The translations under genes and the position numbers were made by a program. From Acidicapsa ligni (lineage in GTDB: Bacteria; Acidobacteriota; Terriglobia; Terriglobales; Acidobacteriaceae), in the NCBI RefSeq assembly GCF_025685655.1, contig NZ_JAGSYG010000002.1, forward strand, positions 558,001 to 622,000: DNA of 64,000 nt, read 5' to 3'. Numbering within the stretch: position 1 is the first letter of the stretch; each line of letters starts with the position of its first letter. Under the pieces are notes generated by a model. That model was not told the origin of the DNA. It made no database searches and saw nothing but the letters and a program-made list of their open reading frames with translations. Below, piece by piece: positions 1-8,480 of the stretch.

Positions 1-192
1 CTCCACGTTGAGCGACATACGCTTTCCTGCGGCATTTATCGACGATGCAGCGGCGATGTGGTTCACCGAGCATCGCTGATACTCGGCGTCGGCAATGGTG
101 AACAGCCACTCCGGTATGTCGATGCTCTCGAACGGTGCGCCAAGCGGGGCTTTGGCGCTGCTTTGAACGAGAAGTTGCTGTGTGGTACTCAT
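1..192 (-). CDS. Hypothetical protein, N-terminal fragment (3' end outside window)
   Basis: The first 64 codons are visible. The ATG at 192-190 is preceded by AAGGAG about 7 bases upstream, so the start is well supported. The peptide begins MSTTQQLLVQSSAKAPLG and has no signal peptide or membrane segment. I do not recognise the family; a segment PEWLFTIADAEYQRCS looks like a folded cytoplasmic domain. It lies upstream of, and on the same strand as, nothing else visible, and the next gene on this strand (alpha/beta hydrolase) ends 72 bases before its start, so the two could be co-transcribed. Confidence 0.6.
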   Translation of the reverse strand, partial: MSTTQQLLVQSSAKAPLGAPFESIDIPEWLFTIADAEYQRCSVNHIAAASSINAAGKRMSLNVE

Positions 193-264
193 TTCGTTTC
201 TCCTTGGAGAGTGGTCTATTGAATGTTGAGAGAGGGAGTTATCGTTAGATAAGTCCGCCTGGAT

Positions 265-1104
265 TTAGAGCCTGGCGTAGCCACCCTGGATGAATTCGCG
301 CGCAAGCTGAGCGTACTTCTGCGGCTCGTCTTCCCAGACGAAGTGACCGCAATCGATTACGTCTAGCTTGCACTTCGGGAGACCGCGCTTCAGTCCTTCT
401 GCATTGGAGACAGGCACGAACGGATCGTGCTTGCCGACCGTTACCTGGCAGGGAACGGTGATCGTGGGGAGAAGCTTGGCTAGGCGTGGCAGAGCATTAG
501 GGTAATCGCGGACGAAGGTCATCGCGTCCCAGAACTTGTCGCCTGCATAAGAAGCGATATAGTCCTGCAGCACATCTTCGGGAAGCTTGTAGTTCTTCAT
601 GCCGCCAACTGCGTCGCGTACGAACTCCTCGCCGGTGAGGTTCTTGAAGGGTTCGAGCGAAGGTGCATTCACGATGGCGTCGAGTGCGCCAAGGATGTCC
701 GTGTGGTCGGTCGCACCGCTGCCGATGACGAGGCTTTTGAAGACGCCAGGGTGCTTGGCGGAAGCGAACAGGCATGCAGGCGTTCCGATGTCGGGAGCGA
801 TGACATGCGGCGTCTTGATACCGAACGCATCCATAATGCGGAGGACGAATTCGCCTACTGCCTCAGGTGTACGAGCATCCTTGTTGACCTCAGAGCGACC
901 GAACGGAGGAAGATCCACGGCAACCACGGGTCCGAGCTCGGAGATGGTGTCCCAGATGGGCAGGAACGCGAGGATACTTTCAGGCAAAGGGCTCAACATC
1001 AGGATGGGATCCCCATCTGTCTTGTCGTTGGTCGCATAACGAATCTGGAGTCCATCTATCGTCTTGTACTGCAGTGCGTGCAAGCCTGTTTTTGTTGCCG
1101 TCAT
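265..1104 (-). CDS. Alpha/beta hydrolase with an Asp nucleophile (epoxide hydrolase/haloalkane dehalogenase-like)
   Basis: 279 residues, the usual size for a single-domain alpha/beta hydrolase. The ATG at 1104 has GAAAGGA about 8 bases upstream; the frame runs on for 80 further codons, but that extension looks non-coding. The nucleophile elbow reads APDIGTPA, so Asp stands where esterases carry Ser. A late VGKHDPFVP (acid) and a DCGHFVWED (His) complete a likely triad. An Asp nucleophile is known from epoxide hydrolases, haloalkane and haloacetate dehalogenases, which attack carbon rather than carbonyl groups. There is no signal peptide, so it is probably cytoplasmic. Its neighbour is a FAD oxidoreductase on the same strand. 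The substrate cannot be read from sequence. Confidence 0.8.
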   Translation of the reverse strand: MTATKTGLHALQYKTIDGLQIRYATNDKTDGDPILMLSPLPESILAFLPIWDTISELGPVVAVDLPPFGRSEVNKDARTPEAVGEFVLRIMDAFGIKTPHVIAPDIGTPACLFASAKHPGVFKSLVIGSGATDHTDILGALDAIVNAPSLEPFKNLTGEEFVRDAVGGMKNYKLPEDVLQDYIASYAGDKFWDAMTFVRDYPNALPRLAKLLPTITVPCQVTVGKHDPFVPVSNAEGLKRGLPKCKLDVIDCGHFVWEDEPQKYAQLAREFIQGGYARL

Positions 1105-1184
1105 GACTAGTTTCCTTTCGAGTGAAGTACGTGGTGTTATCGGTTGAAATTGCTTGCTGACAGTTGGAAAAGTTGTCGATATGA

Positions 1185-2816
1185 TCAGGGCTCTGCCAGC
1201 GTTTGGTGCACCAGGTGAAGCACGATGGAGCCTTCCCCTACTGCAGAAGCAACTCGCTTGACGTTGCCGGAACGTGCATCTCCAACCACAAAAACACCAG
1301 GCAGGCTCGTCTCTAACATGTAGGGCGCGCGAGCAAGCGGCCACGGGATGGGAGGCATAGTCGTCTCCAGATCGCGTCCCGTGAGGATGAAGCCTTTGCT
1401 GTCGAGTGAAAGGCAGCCCGATAGCCAGTCTGTCTTGGGCGATGCGCCGGTCATGACAAATACGTGGCGGATTGATTCGCTGACTGTTTCATCTGTGACC
1501 TTGTTCTTCCATGTGACGCCTTCGATGTGAGACTCGCCATCGAGGTCTGTAAGTTCACATTGGTAGTGCAGTTGAATGCGAGGGTTCTCTTCGATCCTCT
1601 GAATGAGATAGCGGGACATCGTATCAGCGAGGCTTCGCGAGCGGACCAGCATCGTGACGCCAGCAGTATTCTGTGCGAGAAATACAGCAGCCTGTCCCGC
1701 TGAATTGCCTCCGCCGATAACGATTACCTGCTCGCCTGTGCAGAGCTGCGCTTCCATGAACGTAGCGTTGTAGTAGATTCCGCGGCCTGCAAATGTCTCG
1801 ATGTTCTTCAACGCAGGCTTGTTGTACTGCGCTCCGGTCGCTAAGACGATTGTGCGAGTGGATATTTCATGGCCGTCGTCGAGGATCACCGTGTATGGGC
1901 GTTGATCGCAGCTCAACCGTTGAACGCTTCGAGCCACCATAATCCTGGCCCCGAATTTCTCGGCTTGCGCAATAGCCCGATCGGCGAGCTCCTGGCCGGT
2001 GAGACCAGTCGGAAAGCCGAGATAATTTTCAATCTTTGAACTCGAACCAGCTTGTCCGCCGGGAGCAGCCTTTTCGATTACGAGAACGTCCAGTCCTTCT
2101 GACGCGCCGTATACAGCAGCAGCGAGACCGGCAGGACCGGCGCCAACGATAACAAGATCGCGCACCTGTGAATCACTGATGTTCGAGTTAAACCCGAGAC
2201 ACTCTGCGACCTCCCTTGTAGAAGGCTTACGAAGCACCTGGGAGTTATTGCAGATCACAACTGGAATGTCGTCTGTTGTTACACCGAAGCGGTCTAGCAT
2301 CTCCTGGGTTACGGGATCCGTATCAAGATCGAAATAATTAAAAGGGTGGCCATCTCGCGTCAGAAACTCACGGATCAGAAGTGTGTTTGCGGAGTACTTC
2401 GATCCGAGGATGACAACGTTACCTTGCCCCGTGTCCTTTAGCGAGAGACGCCGGGCCAGGAAAGCGTTCATGATGATATCGCTGAGCTCGGCGTCCTTGC
2501 CGATCAGAGTGCGCAAATATTTTGGACAGAGTTCGAGCAGCGATCCGGCTTCGACGACCTGACATCGATAGATCGATCGGCGTCCGGAGATCATGAGCAG
2601 TTCGCCGGAGAACTGGCCTTCGCGGTAAGTAGTGACGATCCTATCCTCATCGCCGCCGACCGCCACGATGCGGATAGCACCTGACAGCACGATGTAAACA
2701 GGTGGTGTGTCGAAGGCAGGCTCGTAGAGGATCTCTCCCGCTATCACTTCTCGTTGTTTCGCATGTGGGCGGATGCGATCAATCTGAGCTTCGGTCAATG
2801 TCGGGGCGTAGGCCAT
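1185..2816 (-). CDS. Three-domain protein: cyclic-nucleotide-binding fold, glutaredoxin-like fold and thioredoxin-reductase-like FAD oxidoreductase
   Basis: 543 residues, ATG at 2816 preceded by GGAGGA. Residues about 5-125 resemble a cyclic-nucleotide-binding beta roll (GQFSGELLMISGRRS is the phosphate-binding-cassette region). Residues about 132-210 look like a glutaredoxin/thioredoxin fold (NVVILGSKYSANTLLIREFL), but Ser/Ala replace the CxxC cysteines. From about 220 onwards it is a low-molecular-weight thioredoxin reductase: FAD motif VGAGPAG, NADPH motif VIGGGNSAG and the C-terminal FAD motif VFVVGDAR. The CxxC normally found just before the NADPH loop is absent (YNAT instead). It is therefore unlikely to be a classical thioredoxin reductase. 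The domain order is a recurrent bacterial family whose function is not established to my knowledge. Cytoplasmic. Confidence 0.85.
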   Translation of the reverse strand: MAYAPTLTEAQIDRIRPHAKQREVIAGEILYEPAFDTPPVYIVLSGAIRIVAVGGDEDRIVTTYREGQFSGELLMISGRRSIYRCQVVEAGSLLELCPKYLRTLIGKDAELSDIIMNAFLARRLSLKDTGQGNVVILGSKYSANTLLIREFLTRDGHPFNYFDLDTDPVTQEMLDRFGVTTDDIPVVICNNSQVLRKPSTREVAECLGFNSNISDSQVRDLVIVGAGPAGLAAAVYGASEGLDVLVIEKAAPGGQAGSSSKIENYLGFPTGLTGQELADRAIAQAEKFGARIMVARSVQRLSCDQRPYTVILDDGHEISTRTIVLATGAQYNKPALKNIETFAGRGIYYNATFMEAQLCTGEQVIVIGGGNSAGQAAVFLAQNTAGVTMLVRSRSLADTMSRYLIQRIEENPRIQLHYQCELTDLDGESHIEGVTWKNKVTDETVSESIRHVFVMTGASPKTDWLSGCLSLDSKGFILTGRDLETTMPPIPWPLARAPYMLETSLPGVFVVGDARSGNVKRVASAVGEGSIVLHLVHQTLAEP

Positions 2817-3174
2817 AAGCTCCTCCGTAGATTGCCGTGAGCCAGAATGACGAAATCACCTTGCGGAGCAATTCGATTGCATGGTGCTTTTGTCTGACTG
2901 GTTAACTTCACGAATTGATCGTGCGCCCAGGGAGTAATGGATGCCTGTCAAGCGACGTGAATTGTTGTTAAGTCACGCGGAAGCTCAAGCGGGGCAGTTG
3001 AGGTTACGGGGATTTCTAATGGGCCGCCGATTAACAACGATTCACAACGATAAACCGCTATTTCATCTCGACAAGAGATGTACTCGAGAAGTGCTGCGGG
3101 TGCTGTCGACGCGAGTTTTACTTCGCGCAAGCAACGCACCTGCAGATAGCAATAACGATGAATGGAGAGCTGCC

Positions 3175-3558
3175 ATGACCGACGCGCAGAAGAAAGAGAT
3201 CGCCTTGACGTTTATTCACAGCCTTCAGCAGCGGGATCCAATCCTGCTCAAAACCGTATTGACAGACGACGCGGTCTGGAGCCTTCCCGGTACCAGCCAG
3301 GTTGGCGGCGAGGCTGTAGGCGCTAACGCCATCGTTGCCAGGGGGCAGTTCCTCGGTGAACACGGGGTCAACTTCGAACTGCTGCATGTGATCTACGGAT
3401 ACGAAGGGATGGGGATCCTGTTGCATAACACCGGCAAATGCAAAGGGAAGGTATTGGATGAGTTCCTCAGCTCTATCTTCAAGTTGCGGGAAGATAAGAT
3501 CTGCCGAATCGATACGTATATTACAGATGTTCCGATGCTCAACAACTATGTCGCATAA
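3175..3558 (+). CDS. SnoaL-like / NTF2-fold protein
   Basis: 127 residues from the ATG at 3175, which has GGAG 7 bases upstream; a longer open frame from 2941 lacks protein-like character before this point. The pattern is typical of the NTF2/SnoaL cone fold: an N-terminal helix (FIHSLQQRDPILLKTVLTDD), AVWSLPG, a central helix and a final sheet ending FKLREDKICRIDTYITD. Members are ketosteroid-isomerase-like enzymes or small-molecule binders; no catalytic identity can be given. It lies 55 bases upstream of a quinone-oxidoreductase-like gene in the same direction, so the two probably form one transcript concerned with a small organic substrate. Confidence 0.7.
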   Translation: MTDAQKKEIALTFIHSLQQRDPILLKTVLTDDAVWSLPGTSQVGGEAVGANAIVARGQFLGEHGVNFELLHVIYGYEGMGILLHNTGKCKGKVLDEFLSSIFKLREDKICRIDTYITDVPMLNNYVA

Positions 3559-3613
3559 CTCTGATCACCAAAGTTCTCATCTCATCGAGAAGACTTTCAA
3601 AAGGAGAATTGGT

Positions 3614-4618
3614 ATGAAGGCTATTCAGTTTTCGCGTTTCGGAGATCGGGATGTTCTCGAATATATCGATGTGCCCAAGCCATTTCCCCAGAATGACGAG
3701 GTTCTGATCGAAGTGACTGCATCGGGAGTCAACTATGTTGATATTCGAGAACGACAGGGCATCTATCAGCGTGCTGAGACGCATGTCGGCAAGGACAAAG
3801 GTCTGCCGCGCATCTCGGGCTTGCAAGTCGTGGGAATTGTAAACGAAGTCGGCCCTACGGGCGACCAGAGCCTTATAGGAGAGAAAGTAGTCGCATTGAT
3901 CCCTTCGGGAGGATATGCCCAATTCGTCTGTGCTCCTTCAAACACGACCGTTTGTCTCCCAGCGTCGGCAGATGATGCCTTAATAGCAGCAATGCCCACG
4001 CAGGGATTGACCGCATGGCTCATGCTGAAGGCTTCAACCCAATTGCGGAGTGGGGAAAGCGTTCTAATTCACGGAGCCGCAGGCGGAGTAGGCAGTCTCG
4101 CGGTGCAGCTTGCGAAATCGATGGGGGCTGGGTTGGTTGTTGCCTCCGCAAGCACTGAGGAGAAACGAGCCTTCGCCCACAGCATCGGAGCAGACGTGAC
4201 TGTTGATTACAGTCTTCCGGATTGGCCTAAACTTGTACTCGAAGCCACTGGAGGCCGCGGCGTAGATATTATCCTCGAATCAATCGGCGGCGATGTCTTT
4301 GAGCAAAACTTTGCATGCCTGGCAACCTTCGGCCGTTACATCATCTTTGGATCTACGAGAGGTCCAGGAAGACCCTTCGAACCTCGGAGGCTAATGCAAA
4401 AGTGTCAGACGATGACAGGGATATATTTGCCTGTCTTCCTTGCGAAGCCCGAGCTCATTCGCGCTGGGCTCACTGATCTGGTTACCCAAGTGCTCAAAGG
4501 CAAGCTCCGTGCTCAGGTCGCTGCAATCTTGCCTCTAAGTAAAACAGTTGAGGCTCATCGTCTCTTAGAGGAGAGGCTAGTCGTTGGTGCAATCGTTCTC
4601 GACCCTCGCATCCCGTGA
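3614..4618 (+). CDS. Medium-chain dehydrogenase/reductase, NADPH:quinone oxidoreductase type
   Basis: 334 residues; the ATG at 3614 has AAGGAG 7 bases upstream. The N-terminal GroES-like domain (MKAIQFSRFGDRDVLEY, VTASGVNYVDIRERQG) is followed by a Rossmann domain with IHGAAGGVGSLAVQLAK. No structural or catalytic zinc cysteine cluster is visible, which places it with the zinc-independent quinone oxidoreductase (zeta-crystallin-like) branch that reduces quinones or enals with NADPH. The ADVTVDY and GGRGVDIILESIGG segments are standard for the family. Cytoplasmic. It follows a SnoaL-like gene at a short gap, and a hairpin terminator lies about 90 bases after its stop. Confidence 0.88.
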   Translation: MKAIQFSRFGDRDVLEYIDVPKPFPQNDEVLIEVTASGVNYVDIRERQGIYQRAETHVGKDKGLPRISGLQVVGIVNEVGPTGDQSLIGEKVVALIPSGGYAQFVCAPSNTTVCLPASADDALIAAMPTQGLTAWLMLKASTQLRSGESVLIHGAAGGVGSLAVQLAKSMGAGLVVASASTEEKRAFAHSIGADVTVDYSLPDWPKLVLEATGGRGVDIILESIGGDVFEQNFACLATFGRYIIFGSTRGPGRPFEPRRLMQKCQTMTGIYLPVFLAKPELIRAGLTDLVTQVLKGKLRAQVAAILPLSKTVEAHRLLEERLVVGAIVLDPRIP

Positions 4619-4708
4619 TGCTGGATTCGCGTTGTACCAGTATCATTCCACCCTATGCGCTGTAATGGAATCTCTCTTGAGTGCAGGCTCTCGGATCGAA
4701 ATAAACCG

Positions 4709-4738
4709 AAGGCGTTCACAAGAAACGCCTTTCCTTAC
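4709..4738 (+). terminator. Probable rho-independent terminator after the quinone oxidoreductase gene
   Basis: The 8-base arms AAGGCGTT (4709-4716) and AACGCCTT (4724-4731) flank a 7-base loop and are followed by a short pyrimidine run (TCCTT). The T-tract is weak, so the confidence is moderate. Confidence 0.5.
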
Positions 4739-4739
4739 A

Positions 4740-5280
4740 GTGAGGATGTTTCATAGCTAGGGGGGAGCCTTTCTGGTGCAAGTCCAGAAGATAATCAAGG
4801 CCGACATTGCGGGCAGGAGTTGAGGTGGTCCTTGTTTCCACTCAACAGAGTGAAATTGTTGGAAAGATGTATCAGATTTCTACATCAAGAGGTCAACAAC
4901 CTCAGGAGCATCCGGTTCTCCGACCATCGCCAAACTCAGGTTCGCTCGTGCAGTAATCTGCACTGGTTGTAGCCTCTCCACGAACCACGCATGTGCGATT
5001 CTATCCATTCCTGCGCTTACTAGTGGTGCGGCATTTCTGAGACTGCGCGCAATCCCACGGCATCTGTTTTTCCGCCACGAAGGACGATGTTCCGATTGAA
5101 TACAACTGATTCTTCGCATGAGAATTGACGTACACGTCGGGCAAGGGAATCAGTTGGCCACGCGTAGCAAGTTGGACCCGCGACGAGAATCGTTCCATGA
5201 TTTCCGCGACAGCCTGTACGGCGCTCCAGGCGTCGCGAGCACTGACCCTGATCCATATGCTGCCAAAGTGCCAGCGGAGG
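4740..5280. other. Long intergenic stretch, possible gene remains on the minus strand
   Basis: No intact gene is apparent. Three overlapping minus-strand reading frames between about 5280 and 4880 each hold protein-like pieces: one with WIRVSARDAWSAVQAVAEIM, one ending TDAVGLRAVSEMPHH, and one ending TARANLSLAMVGEPDAPEV. These could be parts of one decayed gene broken by frameshifts. I cannot name a family. The plus-strand piece at 4759-4800 has a small hairpin, CTGGTGCAAGTCCAG. Confidence 0.25.
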
Positions 5281-7086
5281 CTAGTGTTCTGCATACGTAG
5301 CGAGAACTGCATGGATGAGAGCTAAGTGGCTTAAACCTTGTGGGAGGTTCCCGAGAAAGTATCCAGACTTTACATCAATCATTTCGGCTAGCAGACCGCT
5401 TGACTCCGGTAAATTCAATAAAGCAGCATCAAGCATTTCAATCGCTTCATCTCTGCGGTTAATGGTTGCATAGGCTTCCACTAGCCAGAATGTACATGCA
5501 ATGAATGCTCCCTCTTCTTTCTCAGCACCTGAATACCTATAGACCCAAGGACCGTGGCTGAGTTTTTTTCGGATTGCATGGAGTGTAGAGATCAGACGTT
5601 CCTTGTTTGGAAATCCAAAGCGGATCGCCAGCATGAGTGATGAATCCAACTGCCTCGTACCAGGGTACAGAGTATAGGCGGCTTCCTCTTCCGACCAACA
5701 GTGTTGGTCTATCCACTGCGCGATTCGATCACGTTCGCGCGACCATCGCGGGACGCCCGTAGCGGGAAGATGACCTCGATCAGCGAGTTGCAAAGCTCTG
5801 TCGAGAGCTTGCCATGCGCTGATTTTGGACATGGTATAGTGCTGCAATTGTTCCAACTCCCACATGCCGGAATCTTTCTCGTGCCAACGGTCTGCGCATT
5901 CATCGGCGAGAGTCATGAGTGTGGTTGCGCTTTGCCGATCAAGCACGTTCCCTGACTTGGTGAATTCAAAAACAGCTTCGAAGATATCCCCGTAGATACC
6001 ATGTTGATGTTGGCTACCAGCAAGATTGCCCGTGACGACTGGTCTTGATTCGCGGTAACCAGGGAGATCGCTTGAAACAATAGGAGGGACTGGTTGCCCA
6101 TCCAGGCTGAAGCAGACTCGAGAGCCTGTGTCGCCCAGCCTTCGCAATAGCCATGCCAGTGCAGCCTGGCTCTCTGGAATTTGGCCGAGCCATAGAAAGG
6201 CATGAATCGTGTAGCTTGCGTCACGAACCCATGCGTAGCGATAGTCGTAATTTTTCTTACCACCTATCTTTTCTGGTAACGATGTCGTCGCAGCTGCGGC
6301 AATTGCACCTGATGGAGAGAACAGAAGGAGCTTCAGAGCCAGAGCACTGCGTCGTACGAAGTCGACATGCGGACCATCGTACTTTAGGCCATCAGACCAG
6401 GTGCGCCATGCGTGGTCGCTAAGGTCAATGCGAGAGTTGATATCCTCGATTGTTGGAAATCCTAAGGGCTGATTTTCTCCGGCCACAATCGCAACGAGCG
6501 CAGTCTCCCCTTTGATGAGTGCGGCCTCGCCAATAACGCCGCAATCTCCCTCTTCGAGAATGCTGATATTAGGGCTTCGCCTTAGCATACCCAGCACATG
6601 CCCGACATGGAAGATAGCGACGTCCGAGATTGCTTCTAACCAAGGGGAGACCGTGTCACAATGAGTTCCACAAACGAATTTGAACTGGATCGAGACTGCC
6701 CCACTCAACACTTCGATACGACGTGCTAACTCTGACCATGGCAGGCGTCCCGCTAAGCTGCTATTCATCGAGTCTGTCACTCGAAGCACACCGGACTCGG
6801 TTGTGAACGTCGTTTCAAGCACGTTACTATCGCGCCGATATTTTTGAACTGCTTGAAAGGCAGATGTTGGTTGTAGAGAGAAACAGCCTCCGGCCTTATC
6901 GTCAAGCAATCGGTCCAGCAGGGGATGAGAGTCGAGGTTCGGCACACACCACCACGCAATCGTACCGTCTCGTCCGATGATAGCGACTGACCTTCCGTCG
7001 CCAATGGCAGCATAGTCGCTCAGCGGCAGATTCGCGGCGGCCTGTGCCGGCTGGAATAGAGGTTTCTGAGCTCTTCTCAAATTCAT
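5281..7086 (-). CDS. Glycoside hydrolase family 15 (trehalase/glucoamylase-like)
   Basis: 601 residues, the usual length for the bacterial GH15 proteins that act on trehalose, dextrins or related alpha-glucosides. The N-terminal signature LPLSDYAAIGDGRSVAIIGR followed by DGTIAWWCVPNLDS is typical. The (alpha/alpha)6-barrel part carries YDYRYAWVRDASYTIHAFLWL (split here: YDYRYAWVRDAS, then YTIHAFLWL) and WELEQLQHYTMSKISAWQA, which should hold the catalytic acid region. No signal peptide is present, so it is predicted cytoplasmic. The ATG at 7086 has only CAAGG directly before it, a poor ribosome site. It is the last gene of a minus-strand run, 63 bases after a Gfo/Idh/MocA gene. Substrate specificity cannot be decided here. 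Confidence 0.88.
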   Translation of the reverse strand: MNLRRAQKPLFQPAQAAANLPLSDYAAIGDGRSVAIIGRDGTIAWWCVPNLDSHPLLDRLLDDKAGGCFSLQPTSAFQAVQKYRRDSNVLETTFTTESGVLRVTDSMNSSLAGRLPWSELARRIEVLSGAVSIQFKFVCGTHCDTVSPWLEAISDVAIFHVGHVLGMLRRSPNISILEEGDCGVIGEAALIKGETALVAIVAGENQPLGFPTIEDINSRIDLSDHAWRTWSDGLKYDGPHVDFVRRSALALKLLLFSPSGAIAAAATTSLPEKIGGKKNYDYRYAWVRDASYTIHAFLWLGQIPESQAALAWLLRRLGDTGSRVCFSLDGQPVPPIVSSDLPGYRESRPVVTGNLAGSQHQHGIYGDIFEAVFEFTKSGNVLDRQSATTLMTLADECADRWHEKDSGMWELEQLQHYTMSKISAWQALDRALQLADRGHLPATGVPRWSRERDRIAQWIDQHCWSEEEAAYTLYPGTRQLDSSLMLAIRFGFPNKERLISTLHAIRKKLSHGPWVYRYSGAEKEEGAFIACTFWLVEAYATINRRDEAIEMLDAALLNLPESSGLLAEMIDVKSGYFLGNLPQGLSHLALIHAVLATYAEH

Positions 7087-7149
7087 CCTTGAACAACTTG
7101 AGTGAAGGCCAGGCAGGCGGACGTAGCTACTTTCGCCTCAGACGCTGCC

Positions 7150-8310
7150 TTAATTCTTGGGCTGCTTGTCCACGCCCTTAGCAGGGTTGCTTGCATTGAC
7201 CAATTCCGGAGTAGAGACCGCGCCGAGGGTTATTTTCTGGGACGTTGTATCAATCCTCTTTGATCTCGTGAATGGTTCAAGAGTGACAGGTTTACCTGTC
7301 TCCAAAGCTTGCAGAATTCCCTCGAGAACGCGGACATCTGCGAAACCCTCCTCACCATCCGGTTCCGGACTAAGTCCGTTCAATATGCAATCGGAGAAGT
7401 ACTTCATCTCGCCGCCGAAATGATCCGTGTTCTTGAAGGACTTCTTTGATTTGTCCTCGCCGAGAGTCGTGGTCTGCTCCAGGGACTTACCGAACATGTA
7501 AGCTGGCTCGAGTTGCACACTCCCTTTATCGCCTATCGCTATGAACGAGCTTGAAGGGTTGCCGAAGTATGAGACGTTGAACTGAGCGAGCCGTTCTCCT
7601 GGGAAACGCAATGTCACTGCAACAGTATCGGCAAAGTCCTGGTCAAAGCCCGATTCCGGATGTTTCGATCCCGCAGCCGATACGACCTCTATTGGCTCGT
7701 CCCCAAAGATGTAACGCGCAGCGTTGACAGGGTATGGGCCCATATCCAGTACGGGCCCTGCAAGATCACCAGCGTGTGCGCGGTGATTGTCAGGATCCAC
7801 TACTTGAGCAAATGTGGAGGCAAACAGGTGGACTCGTCCAAGCTCACCGGAACGAACCTTATCGATGGTGTCTAATGTCGCGGGCTCAAAGTGCAATCGG
7901 TACGCTACCATCAACTTCGCGCTGGATGCTTTTTCAGCCTCAAGGATCTCGCGACATTTCTCGGTTGAGATCTCAATTGGCTTTTCGGTTAGCACATGGA
8001 TGCCCGCCTTGAGAGCCGGCACGATGAACTCGGCATGGCGCCAGTTAGGCGTGGCCAGGTAGATCGCGTCAAACGTGCCTGACTGCAGTGCGCGGTCAAA
8101 CTCTTCGTAGGTAAATGTAGCCTCAACATCATACCGGTCGCCAAGTTCTGCGGCTTTGATAGGGTCCGATGAGATTAGAGCAGTAAGCTTTGAGTTTCCG
8201 GTATGCTCAACGCCGGGCATCATATCCTCTTGAGCGATATCGCCGACACCAACGATTGCATAACGGACTTTCTCTTCTGAAGCCAAGCCTAGCGATTCTT
8301 TCCATCCCAT
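7150..8310 (-). CDS. Gfo/Idh/MocA family NAD(P)-dependent oxidoreductase
   Basis: 386 residues; the ATG at 8310 follows GAGGC at about 8 bases. The N-terminal Rossmann domain reads YAIVGVGDIAQEDMMPGV and the family motif is LTEKPIEI (EKP), with the catalytic-dyad Lys in it. The second domain includes GPVLDMGPYPVNAARYIFG, which carries the conserved D and the Y after it. Members oxidise or reduce sugars, inositols or sugar derivatives with NAD(P), often glucose-fructose oxidoreductase-like. No export signal, so cytoplasmic, unlike the Tat-exported paralogue at 18707-19978. It sits between the GMC dehydrogenase operon and a GH15 gene, which suggests a role in sugar catabolism. Confidence 0.85.
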   Translation of the reverse strand: MGWKESLGLASEEKVRYAIVGVGDIAQEDMMPGVEHTGNSKLTALISSDPIKAAELGDRYDVEATFTYEEFDRALQSGTFDAIYLATPNWRHAEFIVPALKAGIHVLTEKPIEISTEKCREILEAEKASSAKLMVAYRLHFEPATLDTIDKVRSGELGRVHLFASTFAQVVDPDNHRAHAGDLAGPVLDMGPYPVNAARYIFGDEPIEVVSAAGSKHPESGFDQDFADTVAVTLRFPGERLAQFNVSYFGNPSSSFIAIGDKGSVQLEPAYMFGKSLEQTTTLGEDKSKKSFKNTDHFGGEMKYFSDCILNGLSPEPDGEEGFADVRVLEGILQALETGKPVTLEPFTRSKRIDTTSQKITLGAVSTPELVNASNPAKGVDKQPKN

Positions 8311-8480
8311 TGTGATTGCCTCGCATTGTGAGTTGGTATAACCGAGCGGTGTGTTGTTGCCCCGTCAACTGTCAGATGCTCATTTGAGATGTTGAGTAGT
8401 CGGTCACCGGCAGAAATCTTGGACGATCGTTGACTAGACCAATCGAACTGCGACTTCATGATGAAGTGACCGACTCCGTT

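Noticed and set aside
4755-4850. Segment with CTGGTGCAAGTCCAG that recalls part of a cobalamin riboswitch core
   Set aside because: The following conserved CCCGCNACTGT-type part and P1 helix are missing, and no cobalamin gene lies downstream.
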